Assembly (NCBI GenBank): GCA_018806915.1
Contig: JAGKQI010000047.1
Location: forward strand, 1,178,001-1,242,000
Source: Phytophthora colocasiae
Taxonomy: Eukaryota; Oomycota; Peronosporomycetes; Peronosporales; Peronosporaceae
DNA: 64,000 bases
Reading direction: 5' to 3'
The translations under genes were made by a program, and so were the position numbers. Shown here piece by piece: positions 23,059-33,701 of the stretch (position 1 is its first letter; each line of letters opens with the position of its first letter). The notes beneath the pieces were generated by a model that saw nothing but the letters and a program-made list of their open reading frames with translations, made no database searches and was not told the DNA's origin.

Positions 23059-23702
23059 CTACTTTCCCTCCTTTTCGACGAACGCAAGGTATTTCTCGAA
23101 GGCGAAGATGCCATCAGGCGTGAATTCTTTTCGGCGGGTAAGGATATCGTCCGCAGTCATAGTGAGAACTTCATCTACCTCCTCTTCTTGGAGAACCAGT
23201 GGACTGTCGAATGTGCAGTCAAATAGTCCTCCCCACACTCGACTGCGGTCATCACCGTAGTAGAACGTAGTCAAGTAACGAAGCTGTGTGTCCTTGACTC
23301 CCATCTCCTCTTCAGCTTCACGTTGAGCATTCACATCCATTGGTTCCCCAAATTGAACAACTCCCCCAGTCATGGGATCCAGCATTCCTGGACAATAATC
23401 CTTGATCATTGTGCGACGCTGCACGTAGAATTGACCACTGGAATTCTTGATAACGATGTAGGATGCTCGATGTGGGAGGTTGAAAGCCCGCTACAGACAG
23501 TAAATGATATTTAATCAGTAAAATATTCCAATAGGGGTTAATTCTGCTCACCATAACAGAGCGGTCGGCCTTGCCGATCACGTTGTTGTCTTCATCGACA
23601 ATGCAAACCTTATGATATAAACACACAGCTGTAAGTTATTCCATCTTACCGGTAACACATTGAAAATAAAAGACACACCTCTTCCTTAGCGCTCAGCGAC
23701 AT
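23059..23702 (-). CDS. Nudix hydrolase (YfcD/IDI-like)
   Basis: Three exons, 23702-23679, 23608-23552 and 23490-23059, encode 170 residues. The Nudix box is complete: G at the start of GVVQFGE, then REAEEEMGV seven residues later, fitting G-x5-E-x7-REUxEExGU. The N-terminus (VCIVDEDNNVIGKADRS, then RAFNLPHRASYIVI) is the layout of the YfcD-type group, whose substrates are poorly known, and is related to isopentenyl-diphosphate isomerase; the latter's conserved Cys-containing motif was not seen. I chose the ATG at 23702 because longer frames run into the divergent neighbour's start codon at 23867. Exon 1 encodes just eight residues. Confidence 0.85.
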
Positions 23703-23866
23703 TGGAGAGGATTGTTTTTTGCTGAGTTTATTATCAGCCAATAAAATATTGTCGACTTCAGTATGAATAGACTTGAGGACGGCTAAAAACTGCCTCAGGA
23801 ACATTGTTGGCACTATTGGAGTAATAAGCATCTCACCGACATTCAATTCTAGCATACATTCAAGAA

Positions 23867-25972
23867 ATGGCACGAGTTAAATCGACTGAAGCCGTTCAGC
23901 TTTCGTATTGGGCTTTTGCGGCTTGGTGGGTCCTCTTCCTTGCCCTACACGTGACCATCAGCATCTACAATGCGACTTTTGCGTATTCCTACTCGATTCT
24001 ACAGCAGTCGTACCTTGAAACCCTTCTCGAAGCGTTTTACATCGGAATGTCTCCTCCATACTACCCGTTAATCGCTATCGTACACGGAGTTATGTCAGCT
24101 CTACATGGTGTATGCGTATGATCGGAGGATCTATTTGGCAGCGTTCGTTAGTCTTCACCCCATGGTCGTCTAGAACTGCACGCAACAAGCTTAAGAGAAC
24201 ACCAAATCGCACGATTTCCCAGAAAATATTCGCCCAAATTTCGGATCGACATGGAATGTTTGGTGTGAACGGGAAGTATTTCCACGAGATTCAACTCTAC
24301 CGAGAAATTGTCGAGACAGCCCTACAAACCGTTCAAGCGTACCGAATGAGTAAATTCCTGCCTCGTACACTGCTCAATCGATTCTACGTCATCTTGCTTG
24401 CCTTCAATTGCTGGTCGTCGTTATTTGTGAATTTATGTTTCAAGGGTAATGAAGCTCGCAGACGGTTCGCGAGTATTGTTTTGGATTGTGTACTTGACCT
24501 CGTGGCTTGTATGGGTGTTCAGGTGATTGTGGTGATGAGTTATTCAAGCGATTTCGACCTGAAACTCAACGTTTTCAGCTATTTAACATTGTTCAACAAC
24601 GAATGGATGGCTCGAGCGTACAATGAGTTCCAAATGGTTGTGGTTGTTTCATGGTGGGATTTAGCGAGTCGTGTGGTCTTTTCGTTTGGATTACTCGTCT
24701 CAACTACCAACATGAAGGAGCTGCTTGAATATCTTCCATCTAACCTAAACCAAGTAGGTCAGTTCGATTACAACGCTGTTCCAGTCGAAAACACTAAGAA
24801 ACCCCCATCATCTCCTACGGTAGATCTCATCAAGAAAACTTTACCCAAGCGTTTGAAGCATAAAATCCTGCAGGTTGTAAATTTATTCTTTGGATTCTGG
24901 GGTGCTCTGGTTCTTGCACTCCACATCCATTCATCAGCGCAACCAACGCTGCCTCAATGTTTAATGCAAGTCCGACCGTGGGCGGCATTTCGTCCATCCT
25001 GCTATTTAGTTGGATTGGATTGCAATACTCTGGGAATATCTGGATCCTTGAACGAGGTGGATAAAATCTGGAGTGAATTTGATTCCTCCACCGTTGTTCA
25101 GTTATTAATTCGCCATTGTCCAGCTCTGGAAGCTCCAGATCGATTCAATACGTTCCACGGAATCCGCTGGATCAAAGCGTACAACACAACCATAAAAGAT
25201 TGGGGCGAGTCTGCTGCAATCACAAATTCCAATCATCCGGATATAACGTCACTTTTCATGATTCGAGTCAATATGACGGACGGATTGCTTCCTGTTGGTT
25301 TCCAATCGACCGATTTCCCCTCGTTACTGTACGATGTCGAATTCACTGTCACAAACTTAAGAGAATTGCCAGACGATTTGGATTTAAAGTGGCATTTGGG
25401 TTTAACCGTTCAAATCGAGTATAGCCAGTTGAAGACTGTTCCTCCTGTAATTATCCGGCTGCAGCCTTATTATCTGGCGCTGACTGGGAATCCATTAACT
25501 GAGCTCCCTCCAGGTATTTTTGAAGTCGACGGTATGTTTCTCCTTGGTATTAGTTAGCCACATGAATATCCGCGAATTGCCTCAGAATGTGTCAAAACCA
25601 TCTGAGACCTTACTCTGGACTTTTATGCGTGATACCAATATCTCTTTCTTCTGGGCTTGGGCAGATATACTGGTAGAGCGAATGGTAAGTCAAGGCCAAA
25701 GTGCACCTTGGATAGCTGGATATTCCACATATTGCACTGACCTGGCGAAAATTCAAAATGGCACTGCTGATGGCTTCGAAGTCCCTCTATTGCCTGAATA
25801 CTCACAATCTTTAATGAATTCCTCCAAAGAAAATCTCCAAACGATCTCGAGAGCTGCGAATTGTAAGCCTACCACTAGTCTTCCGTCGGGAGAAGGGATG
25901 TTTTATCCTCTCGTTTACGAGGACAGTATCAACGCTATCAGTATCCCACCACCAGTGCCTAGGATAGTTTAA
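23867..25972 (+). pseudogene. Polytopic membrane/LRR-like family, copy 1 (two frameshifts)
   Basis: Reads as one family protein of about 700 residues but in three frame segments. Segment 1 (23867-24118) has the first membrane helix (YWAFAAWWVLFLALHVTIS). A net loss of bases near 24107-24118 shifts the frame just after HGVC; segment 2 continues with further helices (for example RTLLNRFYVILLAFNCWSS, VVVSWWDLASRVVFSFGLL, FFGFWGALVLALHIHSS) and a Cys-containing ectodomain. It stops at 25555-25557. Segment 3 (to 25972) holds the LRR-like end (MNIRELPQNVS) and tail. Comparison with copies at 54.0 and 57.4 kb defines the lesions. The family is unknown to me: about six helices, then LPQC-, LVGLDC- and LRR-like motifs (LTGNPLTELPPGIF). 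Confidence 0.75.
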
Positions 25973-26002
25973 CCCATGATGGAAAAACAAGCAATCCTTT
26001 CG

Positions 26003-28381
26003 CTAAATCACAATAGCTAGTAGACGACGAAATTGCTTGGCTTGTAAAGCAGCTTGTACTGACAGATCCGAGACGCCGGCTTCCACATCCCCAGGCAGAC
26101 TGCTGACACGTGACATTGGAGCCAAATGATTCCCAAATATTGACAAATTGGAAGCCGGATCAGTGAAATCAACAGGGTACGCAGTCGCCATGGCGCCACA
26201 AAAGCGCTGCAAATGCTTAAACCGACCTCGAACGCAACCCCAGGAGCCTTGGAAGGAGGTCTCGTTGCTGTAGGATTCTATCGCAATCTTTAAAGATTCC
26301 TCACGGAAGTACGCACCACGCAAATCCTGGAACTCCTGCTCAATCCAATCGATTTCTTGACGGGACCAGCCTGCAAGTCGAAGTCGCTGTATTTGGGGAC
26401 GGACGACAGCTGCAAATTGACGGCCACGCATCTTGACAAGATCCTGAGGAAGGACAGCAGGAAGCGCCGATAATAATCCACCGACACCGTCGATATCAAT
26501 GGTGATGGAGTGGAGACCCGACACGAGATTGACAATACCAGTAGCAATCTCCTTTACGGTATTTCCCACTGATTGGCTTGTATCGTCATTGTTTTCGATC
26601 TCCAACGTGTCCGCAACAAAAGTACCAAGATCTTGCAGCGCAGTGAATACGTCGCCAGTCTTTATAGAACACTTGCCGTCCTTTGAAACCATTGAATCGT
26701 TATCTCTGGGTCGAGCAGTAGCTGCAGCAACCGCTGGATCGTCGATTTCCAACGACTCAGAAACAATGAACCAGTTCAACAAGAATGTTCGTATCTTCAT
26801 CACAGCATCCCGAGGATGCGAAGCTTCTACTGTCCATCCCGAAATCCCCTCCAATATCGGCAACACTTCATGGCTGATGCGTGCAGCTACCAAGATGCGA
26901 ATCCACCACGAAGGAGGGGGTGCGAACGTCATTTGTAGCTCGAAATGCTCTCGGATACTGGCTCCATGGTGTCCGAACCACATCACAACACTAGCAACCG
27001 ACTTCCACCGACTGTCACTAAGAGTTGGGGCGCTCGTCTGCATCGAGTTGAGCAGTATACGTTGTCGGCTAACATAGGAGACCAGAGTTGTGAGCTGTGA
27101 GTAAACCTCGTCGCTCCCTACGATCTTCGTAAAGAACTTTTGCATGATTGCATCTAATTGTCGAGCAGCACAGGAAACCCTCAAGAATCCAGACCCCAAC
27201 ACACTTTCGAACCGACTTACCACTGCATTTCGAAGCAAAAGTCGAGGATAATCCGGTACTGGAGTGATATAATCACTATCAGAGACCACTGCAAGTATAA
27301 CATCCTTCCATCGCGGGACAATGGCATTCAACGCCGTTTCTGCGATCTCAAAAACTCCACTGGATCCGTCAGCGTCTGATCGTCTTCGTTTGTTCAAAGG
27401 GATCGACAGTAAGTGGAAACTCATCACTTGTCCATCGACAAACACTCTCAGCTGAAGTTGTAAGCAATACTCCACTTGAGCTTCAAAGAAAGAAGCAGGG
27501 GCGATTGGTACGACCTGTAAACAGATTGAATAAATCCCCGAACTCTTGGCTACAACCGTCAATTTCTGGAAATTAACTGCACACAGGAATCTCGCGTACT
27601 GTGCCACATTCACCGGTGCTTGTCGTTCATCAAAGAACGGACCAGTCATGCTCGGTTGACTCGTAGCATACAGCATCTTGGACGTATTAACCAGTGACCC
27701 ACTGGTGCTCAAATAATCCACAAATTGCTGAAACTGAACCGGATTTTTCACCACAACTCTGTATCTCGCCAGTATCATATCCACAGCAGTTCCAGAACTG
27801 TCCATCATATCCTCAAAGTCCGCCACAGCATGGAGTTGATACGTCTGTCCTGCAGGCACCGGAGATGCGGCATACGGCAGCATAATTCCGATTAAAACGG
27901 TGATAATATCCCGATTAACCAGCCAATGCACCGCAGAACCCGTGACCACCACTTCTTGCTGTGAATTCACTGGTCGCACAGCAACTGGAGTTGAAATTGG
28001 AGTTGAATTCGACGTACGTTGAGTCTTTCTGGGTCGAATATTGTCCACGTTTGACTCGGAAAGCTCCATTGACGCTCCTGCAGCGATAAAAAACGCTCGT
28101 TTACTGTCGTCACTTGATAAAGCACAATATTCTTCCCATTTACTCTTGTGTTGCCCCACATGATGGATCTGGATCGAGTCTTTACGGAACGGAGGCTTAA
28201 AAATTGCCACTTTTTCGGTGGGACGACGTTGCGCTCCTGGTTTATTCTCGCGCCCAAATAATTGACAGAACAAGCAGGTGGCGCTCAGTACTTCGTTAGT
28301 CTCTGGATCTCGATCCTGCACACGCAGGCCGAGCTCCACGGCGTACTTTGCGCGGAACGGGGCGAGCCGCTTGGCCACCAT
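26003..28381 (-). CDS. BED-finger hAT-transposase-like protein, probably domesticated
   Basis: Intact 792-residue frame without introns. A BED-like zinc finger opens the protein (C36-x2-C39 in TCLFCQLFG, His at about 74 and 78 in HHVGQHKSKW). The middle shows hAT-like features: VVSDSDYITPVPDY, RVSCAARQLDAIMQKFF (where hAT enzymes have RCxAHxLN), and SDSRWKSVASVV. I could not place a full catalytic Asp-Asp-Glu set or a dimerisation motif, and no terminal inverted repeats or target duplication were found around it. An intact coding frame amid broken mobile sequence suggests a host gene derived from a transposase; a very young transposon is the alternative. Confidence 0.65.
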   Translation of the reverse strand: MVAKRLAPFRAKYAVELGLRVQDRDPETNEVLSATCLFCQLFGRENKPGAQRRPTEKVAIFKPPFRKDSIQIHHVGQHKSKWEEYCALSSDDSKRAFFIAAGASMELSESNVDNIRPRKTQRTSNSTPISTPVAVRPVNSQQEVVVTGSAVHWLVNRDIITVLIGIMLPYAASPVPAGQTYQLHAVADFEDMMDSSGTAVDMILARYRVVVKNPVQFQQFVDYLSTSGSLVNTSKMLYATSQPSMTGPFFDERQAPVNVAQYARFLCAVNFQKLTVVAKSSGIYSICLQVVPIAPASFFEAQVEYCLQLQLRVFVDGQVMSFHLLSIPLNKRRRSDADGSSGVFEIAETALNAIVPRWKDVILAVVSDSDYITPVPDYPRLLLRNAVVSRFESVLGSGFLRVSCAARQLDAIMQKFFTKIVGSDEVYSQLTTLVSYVSRQRILLNSMQTSAPTLSDSRWKSVASVVMWFGHHGASIREHFELQMTFAPPPSWWIRILVAARISHEVLPILEGISGWTVEASHPRDAVMKIRTFLLNWFIVSESLEIDDPAVAAATARPRDNDSMVSKDGKCSIKTGDVFTALQDLGTFVADTLEIENNDDTSQSVGNTVKEIATGIVNLVSGLHSITIDIDGVGGLLSALPAVLPQDLVKMRGRQFAAVVRPQIQRLRLAGWSRQEIDWIEQEFQDLRGAYFREESLKIAIESYSNETSFQGSWGCVRGRFKHLQRFCGAMATAYPVDFTDPASNLSIFGNHLAPMSRVSSLPGDVEAGVSDLSVQAALQAKQFRRLLAIVI

Positions 28382-28491
28382 AAGGGTTAAGTCGAGTGGC
28401 TTCTGGTTTGGGGTTATTTATTTTTATTTATAATTCATAAGAAAGCAGCTTCCGATTGGTTCAAGCGATTATCTCCAGGGAGTATTCTCCC

Positions 28492-29600
28492 ACTTCTACC
28501 TGCTCAACTTCGAGAAGATTTTCCCCGAGTACCGACTTCCCTTTGTCTAAGGCGTCACCGCATACAGGCGACACAGGGTTTCAACCAATCATAGCGATAC
28601 GAATCACTACCTCTGTCAAAGGCGACATTGAACTTGGCGCTTCTATTTTTGTGGCGTGCTGCCATTCAAGATTCAGCCCGCATGGCTGGAGGTGAAGCCG
28701 AAGCCCGCGCAACAACAGCAGAGCCGCTCCAGGAGAAGCACAAGCCTGTCGGGCGCCCACGTCTCCGTGAAGATGGCGGTAGTACGGAAAGCACGGGAAT
28801 GAGAGAGGCGTTCACGAACGCGATTAAGCTACGTGCAGCTAAGCGTTATCGCAGTACTGACAACGCCAGGCAGACAATCGAGGAATTCTGGCCTAATCTA
28901 CACCCAGCGGAATACAGCAACCGTCGCAAGCTTTTAAGTAAATGGAAGAAGAAGGTGACTAAGCTAGAGCAGGCCTGTGCAACTACCAAGGGCATGCTGC
29001 GAAAGAGAGAGCGTTTGGTAGGAACAGGAGTAAAGATGCTGAAGGCGAGATCGTCGACTGGATCAACGACCTGAGGCAAGAAGGCGTACCAGTTTTGGCG
29101 CTCATGCTTAGCCTAAAAGCCACTGAAGTTGCTACAAGCTACAACGTCCAAGCTCACAAAGACCGAGACTGCAATGCGAACGAGCTGCCGAGCTTGCTGG
29201 CTTGCACGTTCTGGACGAACAGATCGGCGAAATCGACTCCGATACCGATACTGTATTGGCAACGACGAGTGAATCTTTGCGTAGGCATTCTGCTAATCGA
29301 TACCACGGTTTTGACTGCTCATCTCCGAAGATCAACTGGAGACCTGCTCATCACCCGAAGATAGGGTGCGCCTTAGACAAAGGGTATATTTACTTCGACG
29401 GAGTTCCATTCTTCCTGTGGATGAGTATAGCGCACATGTACCATACAGCGCTCTGCGGGGCTTGGCGATAGCGGTCAGGGATTGCTTCCGGAAAGAGCAT
29501 CAGGGCAGGAGTCAACACTCTCGTACGGACTAATTACTCGTGGAAACGTTCGACGTGACTGGAAGCTCCGCTGCGAAGAGTCTTTCGAAGGGGTTCACAA
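28492..29600 (+). repeat. Left arm of inverted duplication (interrupted)
   Basis: The host part of this arm (28492-28531 and 29385-29600, about 255 bp) matches the complement of 29882-30151. Both arms carry remains of the same protein-like text (FYLLNFEKIFPEY, VRRDWKLRCEESFEGVHN), which I do not recognise. The left arm has a 1-base loss after the transposon relative to the right arm and lacks a CA pair near 29541, so the arms have diverged somewhat. Confidence 0.75.
28532..29384 (+). mobile_element. Pogo-like DNA transposon, degenerate
   Basis: 16-bp inverted repeats CCCTTTGTCTAAGGCG (28539-28554) and complement (29369-29384), with TA at both sides (28530-28531, 29385-29386). The uninterrupted right arm of the surrounding duplication (TA at 30112-30113) shows the empty site and confirms a TA duplication. 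The left end carries seven extra bases before the repeat. Inside, a transposase fragment starts at ATG 28682 (RRKLLSKWKKKVTKLEQA) and changes frame near 29020-29040 into EGEIVDWINDLRQEGVPV, the style of the helix-turn-helix region of pogo/Tigger-type transposases. No catalytic domain remains. Confidence 0.75.
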
Positions 29601-29881
29601 CGCTACCAGGGCAGTCTCCGACTGCTCTCGTCGTATTTGGGTCGAAAACGCAACTGAGAGCGCATACAACGTCGTGGATGAGACGGAGACTCTTCTCAGT
29701 AAAGTCAAACGTCACCTGCATCCTGCATCCAGTTTCCATCACAATACGCCTGAAGAAGCTCTGCTTGGTTAGTTTCGCAAGGATCATACGTTCTGCTTCA
29801 CGGGTGCCATTCGGCTCCAGCCCGAAAATGAAATCCATGACGGATACTGTGGAAACAGGACGAAGGAGACGTTTGACTTCA

Positions 29882-30151
29882 TTGTGAACCCCTTCGAAAG
29901 ACTCTTCGCAGCGGAGCTTCCAGTCACGTCGAACGTTTCCACTCGAGTAATTAGTCCGTACGAGAGTGTTGACTCCTGCCCTCCTTCAACTAGTAGATGC
30001 TCTCCCCGGAAGCAATCTCTGACCGCTATCGCCAAGCCCCGCGGAGCGCTGTATGGTACATGTGCGCTATACTCATCCACAGGAAGAACGGAACTCCGTC
30101 GAAGTAAAATATACTCGGGGAAAATCTTCTCGAAGTTGAGCAGGTAGAAGT
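29882..30151 (-). repeat. Right arm of inverted duplication (empty site)
   Basis: Complement of the left arm, uninterrupted. It reads, on the minus strand, as a continuous protein-like text through YFYLLNFEKIFPEYILLRRS and VDEYSAHVPYSAPRGLAIAV. The position equivalent to the pogo insertion is the TA at 30112-30113. Confidence 0.75.
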
Positions 30152-30447
30152 ACGCAACGTCCCTACGTGCATGAATTTCACGCGCGGAAACACCTACGCA
30201 AGAGCTGTCGAGCGGTGCTGATCGGATCCATAGCAAAAAGAGAAGTTAATAGGCAACTTCACGCGTGTACAGTATGTATCTGCACGGACACCTGATAATC
30301 GCACTGAGTTTGAACCAATCAGAAACTATACTGCGCCTATTCACATACTAGTAGTAGGTTTTATTTTTGTTGACAATGGTTACTGTTTTTCTTAAATATT
30401 TATGTAAGAATGGCAGCCTCTGACTGGTGATGGTTGATATAGGACAG

Positions 30448-30783
30448 TAAGCTGCCAGGGCTGTTCCCGCGTAGACACTACTTGGATATTGTGGACGACG
30501 CGTGGATCACGGACACGCTGTCGGACGATGGTGAGAATTTTTTTACATTTATTATGAGTGTTTTTTTTTTACTAAATTATTGTAGAAATTGAGGTGCCTC
30601 CTGCGTTAGACGTTGATCCAAACGGCAGTGAAAGCCCAACAGGTAAAGCTTGATCGTAACATTTTTGCTGTAAATCTGATCTAAATTGCTGCTGTAGGTG
30701 AACCGCCAACTTGGGCTGCAGACGAGAAGGTGGATCGCTGGAACGACCTGGGGCTGGATCAGTGGGCCAAAGACTCGGCCTGA
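30448..30783 (+). CDS. APC13: Anaphase-promoting complex subunit 13 (5' end unresolved)
   Basis: Exons 30448-30530, 30586-30642 and 30698-30783 join in phase. The peptide contains HYLDIVDDAWITDTLSDDE, then an acidic stretch and DRWNDLGLDQW, corresponding to the two conserved parts of ANAPC13 (LDLIDDAW and KWTDLAL). APC13 is a small (about 75-residue) subunit that stabilises the TPR part of the anaphase-promoting ubiquitin ligase. The start is a problem: the only fitting ATG (30412, MAASD) would need an intron of 21 bp (30427-30447, gtgatgg...gacag), far shorter than the others here. The true first exon may lie elsewhere. The stop lies 25 bp from that of the convergent kinase gene. Confidence 0.75.
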
Positions 30784-30808
30784 TTGAGAACCAATAGTAC
30801 TGCCAATA

Positions 30809-32146
30809 CTACTTCGCGTTGAGCAAACAGTCGAGTGCGTCGCCTTCAAACACGGTCTGAGAGGCCTCGAACGACCTCGAGAAGGAAACGTTTTCGAGAG
30901 TTTCACACACTTCCTCAAAGGTTGGGCGGTAGCTTGGCTCGCCGTCCCAGCACCTTTTCATAAGTTCCTGTATGAATTAAATCCTATCGTTAGGGGATAT
31001 TCAAATGCTGGTGAGATTGACATCTTACCTGGCATTCACGTGGACAATCAACTGTAGGAACGCGAAAGCGCTCTCCAGCTAACACACGCCTTTTGATATC
31101 CGAAACATCGTAACTTCGGAAAGGGATGTCACGGCTGAAAATCTACGAGAATCGACAAGTGTCAATTGTGAACCACATCACTGATTGCGAGGTAAAGGTG
31201 ACTGCGTACCTCCCACAAAAGTATGCCAAACATGTAGACATCCACAGACTTGGAAAATGGCTGGCCGTTGAGCAATTCTGGTGGCATGTAGCTCGGCGTC
31301 CCTGCACTTGTAAACTTGGTTCTTCCAATGGTGACAGAGGAGATATTAACTCGTTTTCCCATCGTGCGATAATGTTTTAAACTTACCGGACAAGACCGAA
31401 GTCACAGAGTTTCGCGACGCCCTTGTCCAACAGTACGTTTGCACTTTTGAGATCGCTATCACAGCACAAGTAACGTGCATTTTAAACTCGAGCACTCATT
31501 TTTCGAAACTAGACTCGAACGCACCGGTGAATAACTGCAGGTTTTCTTGAATGGAGGAAGCGCATTCCGTTTGCAATATCTCCCTGTAAAATACTTCAGT
31601 TAGATGCAGAAATTCATCTCGTTTGAAAAACTGGTGACGTACTGCGATCCGTGTCAATTGCTGTGGACTCAAGTACGTGTTGGTATCGTGAAGTAGATGA
31701 TGCAAGGAGAAATCACACAGCTCCATCACCATACACAGATTCGGAGGTTCCAGACAAGCTCCGATCAGAGAAACAACATTCGGGTGTTTCAGTTTGCTAT
31801 ACATCAAGACGTACATTTTCACGATAGGATGTTAGCAAAACCTCGTAGATTTTTGCTGGTTTTACTGAGCCACTAACCTCATTACCAGTAGCTCGTCCAT
31901 GAAATCTTGCTTTAGCGCTTCATCAACACGAGGATCAAACTAAAATGGCATTAGCTGTGTAAGAACTATTACGAGTAACAGTCAGTTTAGTAATGGTACC
32001 AGAGTCTTCAAGGCGACCGAGTTCTTCCGGTAAATTCCGCGATGCACAAGAGCTACACCTCCTCCTCCAATGTTCTCACAGATAGTCAATTCGCTGAACG
32101 GGATATTATCCCAGCAAGGAGAATTGCTGCTGTCGTCGTAGTCCAT
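30809..32146 (-). CDS. TKL-type protein kinase
   Basis: Eight exons: 32146-32000, 31939-31878, 31796-31643, 31583-31525, 31455-31387, 31321-31210, 31142-31029 and 30967-30809, giving 291 residues, essentially a bare kinase domain. Visible motifs: glycine loop IGGGGVALVHRG, catalytic Lys in VALKTL, KLKHPNVVSLIGACLEPP, DIANGMRFLHSRKP, HRDLKSANVLL (split across an intron), DFGLVR, and GTPSYMPPELL with a final RCWDGEPSYRPTFEEV. All catalytic residues are present. Oomycetes have expanded this tyrosine-kinase-like group; substrate and pathway are unknown. No membrane segment or extra domain is attached. I preferred ATG 32146 over a longer frame opened by TTG. Confidence 0.88.
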
Positions 32147-32330
32147 TTTGCTGCAGAATAAAGGCAAGAGTCAACGGCGTTTCAGAACTCGAAAATATAT
32201 CCGACCCGAATTCAAGCGACATTTGCACTACATTCATGTGCCAGTACTCGCTATCCAAGAACAGCAAAACACTTTAGCTCTGAATTGCATTAGGCATATT
32301 GGGCAAGTCACACTCCACTCTTGATAGAAT

Positions 32331-33701
32331 TCACCGTCGACTGTACAGTTTTTCGGTTGAGTTGCCTTGCCGAGAGGAGCGGGTGTGTTTGAGCAGCAAT
32401 GACGCTTGTGTCGTACTCGGAGTTACCAAAGACCTATAGAAACAACAATAGTCAATACCAACATACACCAAATCAATGTGAGTAGGGGGGCGTACTTGAT
32501 GTAAGGCTCGAGCTGTTTGATTGTCCACTTCTCCTGCACCTTGAAGAGCTCTTCGAACCGCTTCTTCGGCTCAGGAGACAGTAGTTCCTCGGGGAAATAC
32601 ACAATCAGCGTAGGGTTTCCAGCTTTTTGGGGTTTCACGAGCACTAGACCGCTCAGCATCTCCAAATTCACCGTAACATTGTCAGGTACACGGAGTTTCC
32701 ACTTCTCCATGAACTGATCCAGTTCCCATCCAGCGTCCGCAGGATTCAGAGTCACATGCTGTTGTTGAGCCTTAAATTGCGCTTCTTCCTTCTGCTCATC
32801 AAACAAGGACTTGGCTCGGAATGTAGCGACCTTAATAGGATCCAAAGTACAGTGGTCCTCTCCATTCACAGCCTCCAACTTGCCAAACAGCTTGCAGCAC
32901 TGACGAATCGCGACCAAAGGCTCATCAAGTTCGTTCAGGAACTGCTTAACAGGAACTCCAGGCTCGGTTAGCACCTTCCAGTCATGTTGCACGACGGTAT
33001 CCAACATATCTGTGAAGATCTGCGACTGGTAAGCTGGTCCCAGCAATCTCCACGCCCCAGCCTCTTCGAACGCGTGCACTTCGTCCAACATTGCCAGCAC
33101 TTCATGTTCACTGGCTTGTAGCGCAGCGACCAGGTCGTTTGTAGAGTATAATTTGCTTATCTTGGCACGTTTCGCTGCATTTCGATTGAGTTTTTCGTAC
33201 GGAGCTTCCAATAGAAGAGCTCGAAGTTTCGTTGAATCCGGCAGTTTGTTCTCAAGCTGCACACAAAGTAATAAATGCGTAAGTAATAAATCTTTTAAAT
33301 GGGATTCGTGACCAACATACCAGGTAATGGGAACGAGCAGCACCCGCCACTTGGACAATTCTTTTGCCTGTGGTCTCCTCTGGGCCGCTCCAGTCCGTAT
33401 GCGTCGTAAGAAGCCGCAAATTGGACGTATCCTCCTTCTTAATGTAATAAGACTTGTCTTCAGTGCAAAGGACAGCTCGGGAGTCCGGGGTTCCAACGAT
33501 AAAAACTCTGTCAATATAAATTACGGTCAGCGGATTGTGTCAATCTGGTGGTATTAAAGAGAAAAATACGCACTTGTTGCCAGTCACGATGGCCTTCTCG
33601 ATCTCAGGGTCCAACTGCAATAGTTTGTACTTGTCTTCGTTGAAATCTGCGGTCGTCACGACCATCGAGTCCATCGCATCCGCTCCTGAAGCTTCCGCCA
33701 T
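32331..33701 (-). CDS. DSCC1: Sister chromatid cohesion protein DCC1
   Basis: Four exons, 33701-33574, 33507-33321, 33256-32496 and 32433-32331, encode 392 residues, almost exactly the human length. Family landmarks: RAVLCTEDKSYYIKKEDTSN, LRALLLEAPYE, DLVAALQASEHEVLAMLDEV, AGAWRLLGPAY, VQEKWTIKQLEPYIK and a C-terminus ending LYSRR. DCC1 with CTF8 and CTF18 forms the alternative clamp loader that handles PCNA and supports cohesion and replication checkpoint signalling in the nucleus. The second exon's frame had to be taken from the splice sites, since another frame is longer. The start ATG is the first in a context of no upstream in-frame stop; upstream ATGs were not favoured. Confidence 0.9.

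Larger units (their letters stand above)
28382..30447. other. Repeat island: inverted duplication split by a pogo-like element
   Basis: Between the hAT-like gene and APC13 there is no intact gene. The stretch consists of an inverted repeat (arms 28492-28531 plus 29385-29600, and 29882-30151), a transposon lodged in the left arm (28532-29384), a spacer of about 280 bp and about 200 bp of featureless sequence before APC13. Open frames here follow the repeat arms and break at each boundary. Confidence 0.7.

Noticed and set aside
24100..24125. Possible intron explaining the frame change in membrane-family copy 1
   Set aside because: No GT-AG pair of adequate length exists; comparison with copies 2 and 3 shows missing bases at the site.
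28682..29074. Intact small DNA-binding protein
   Set aside because: The frame ends inside the pogo-like element and the continuation is in another frame, so it is transposase debris.
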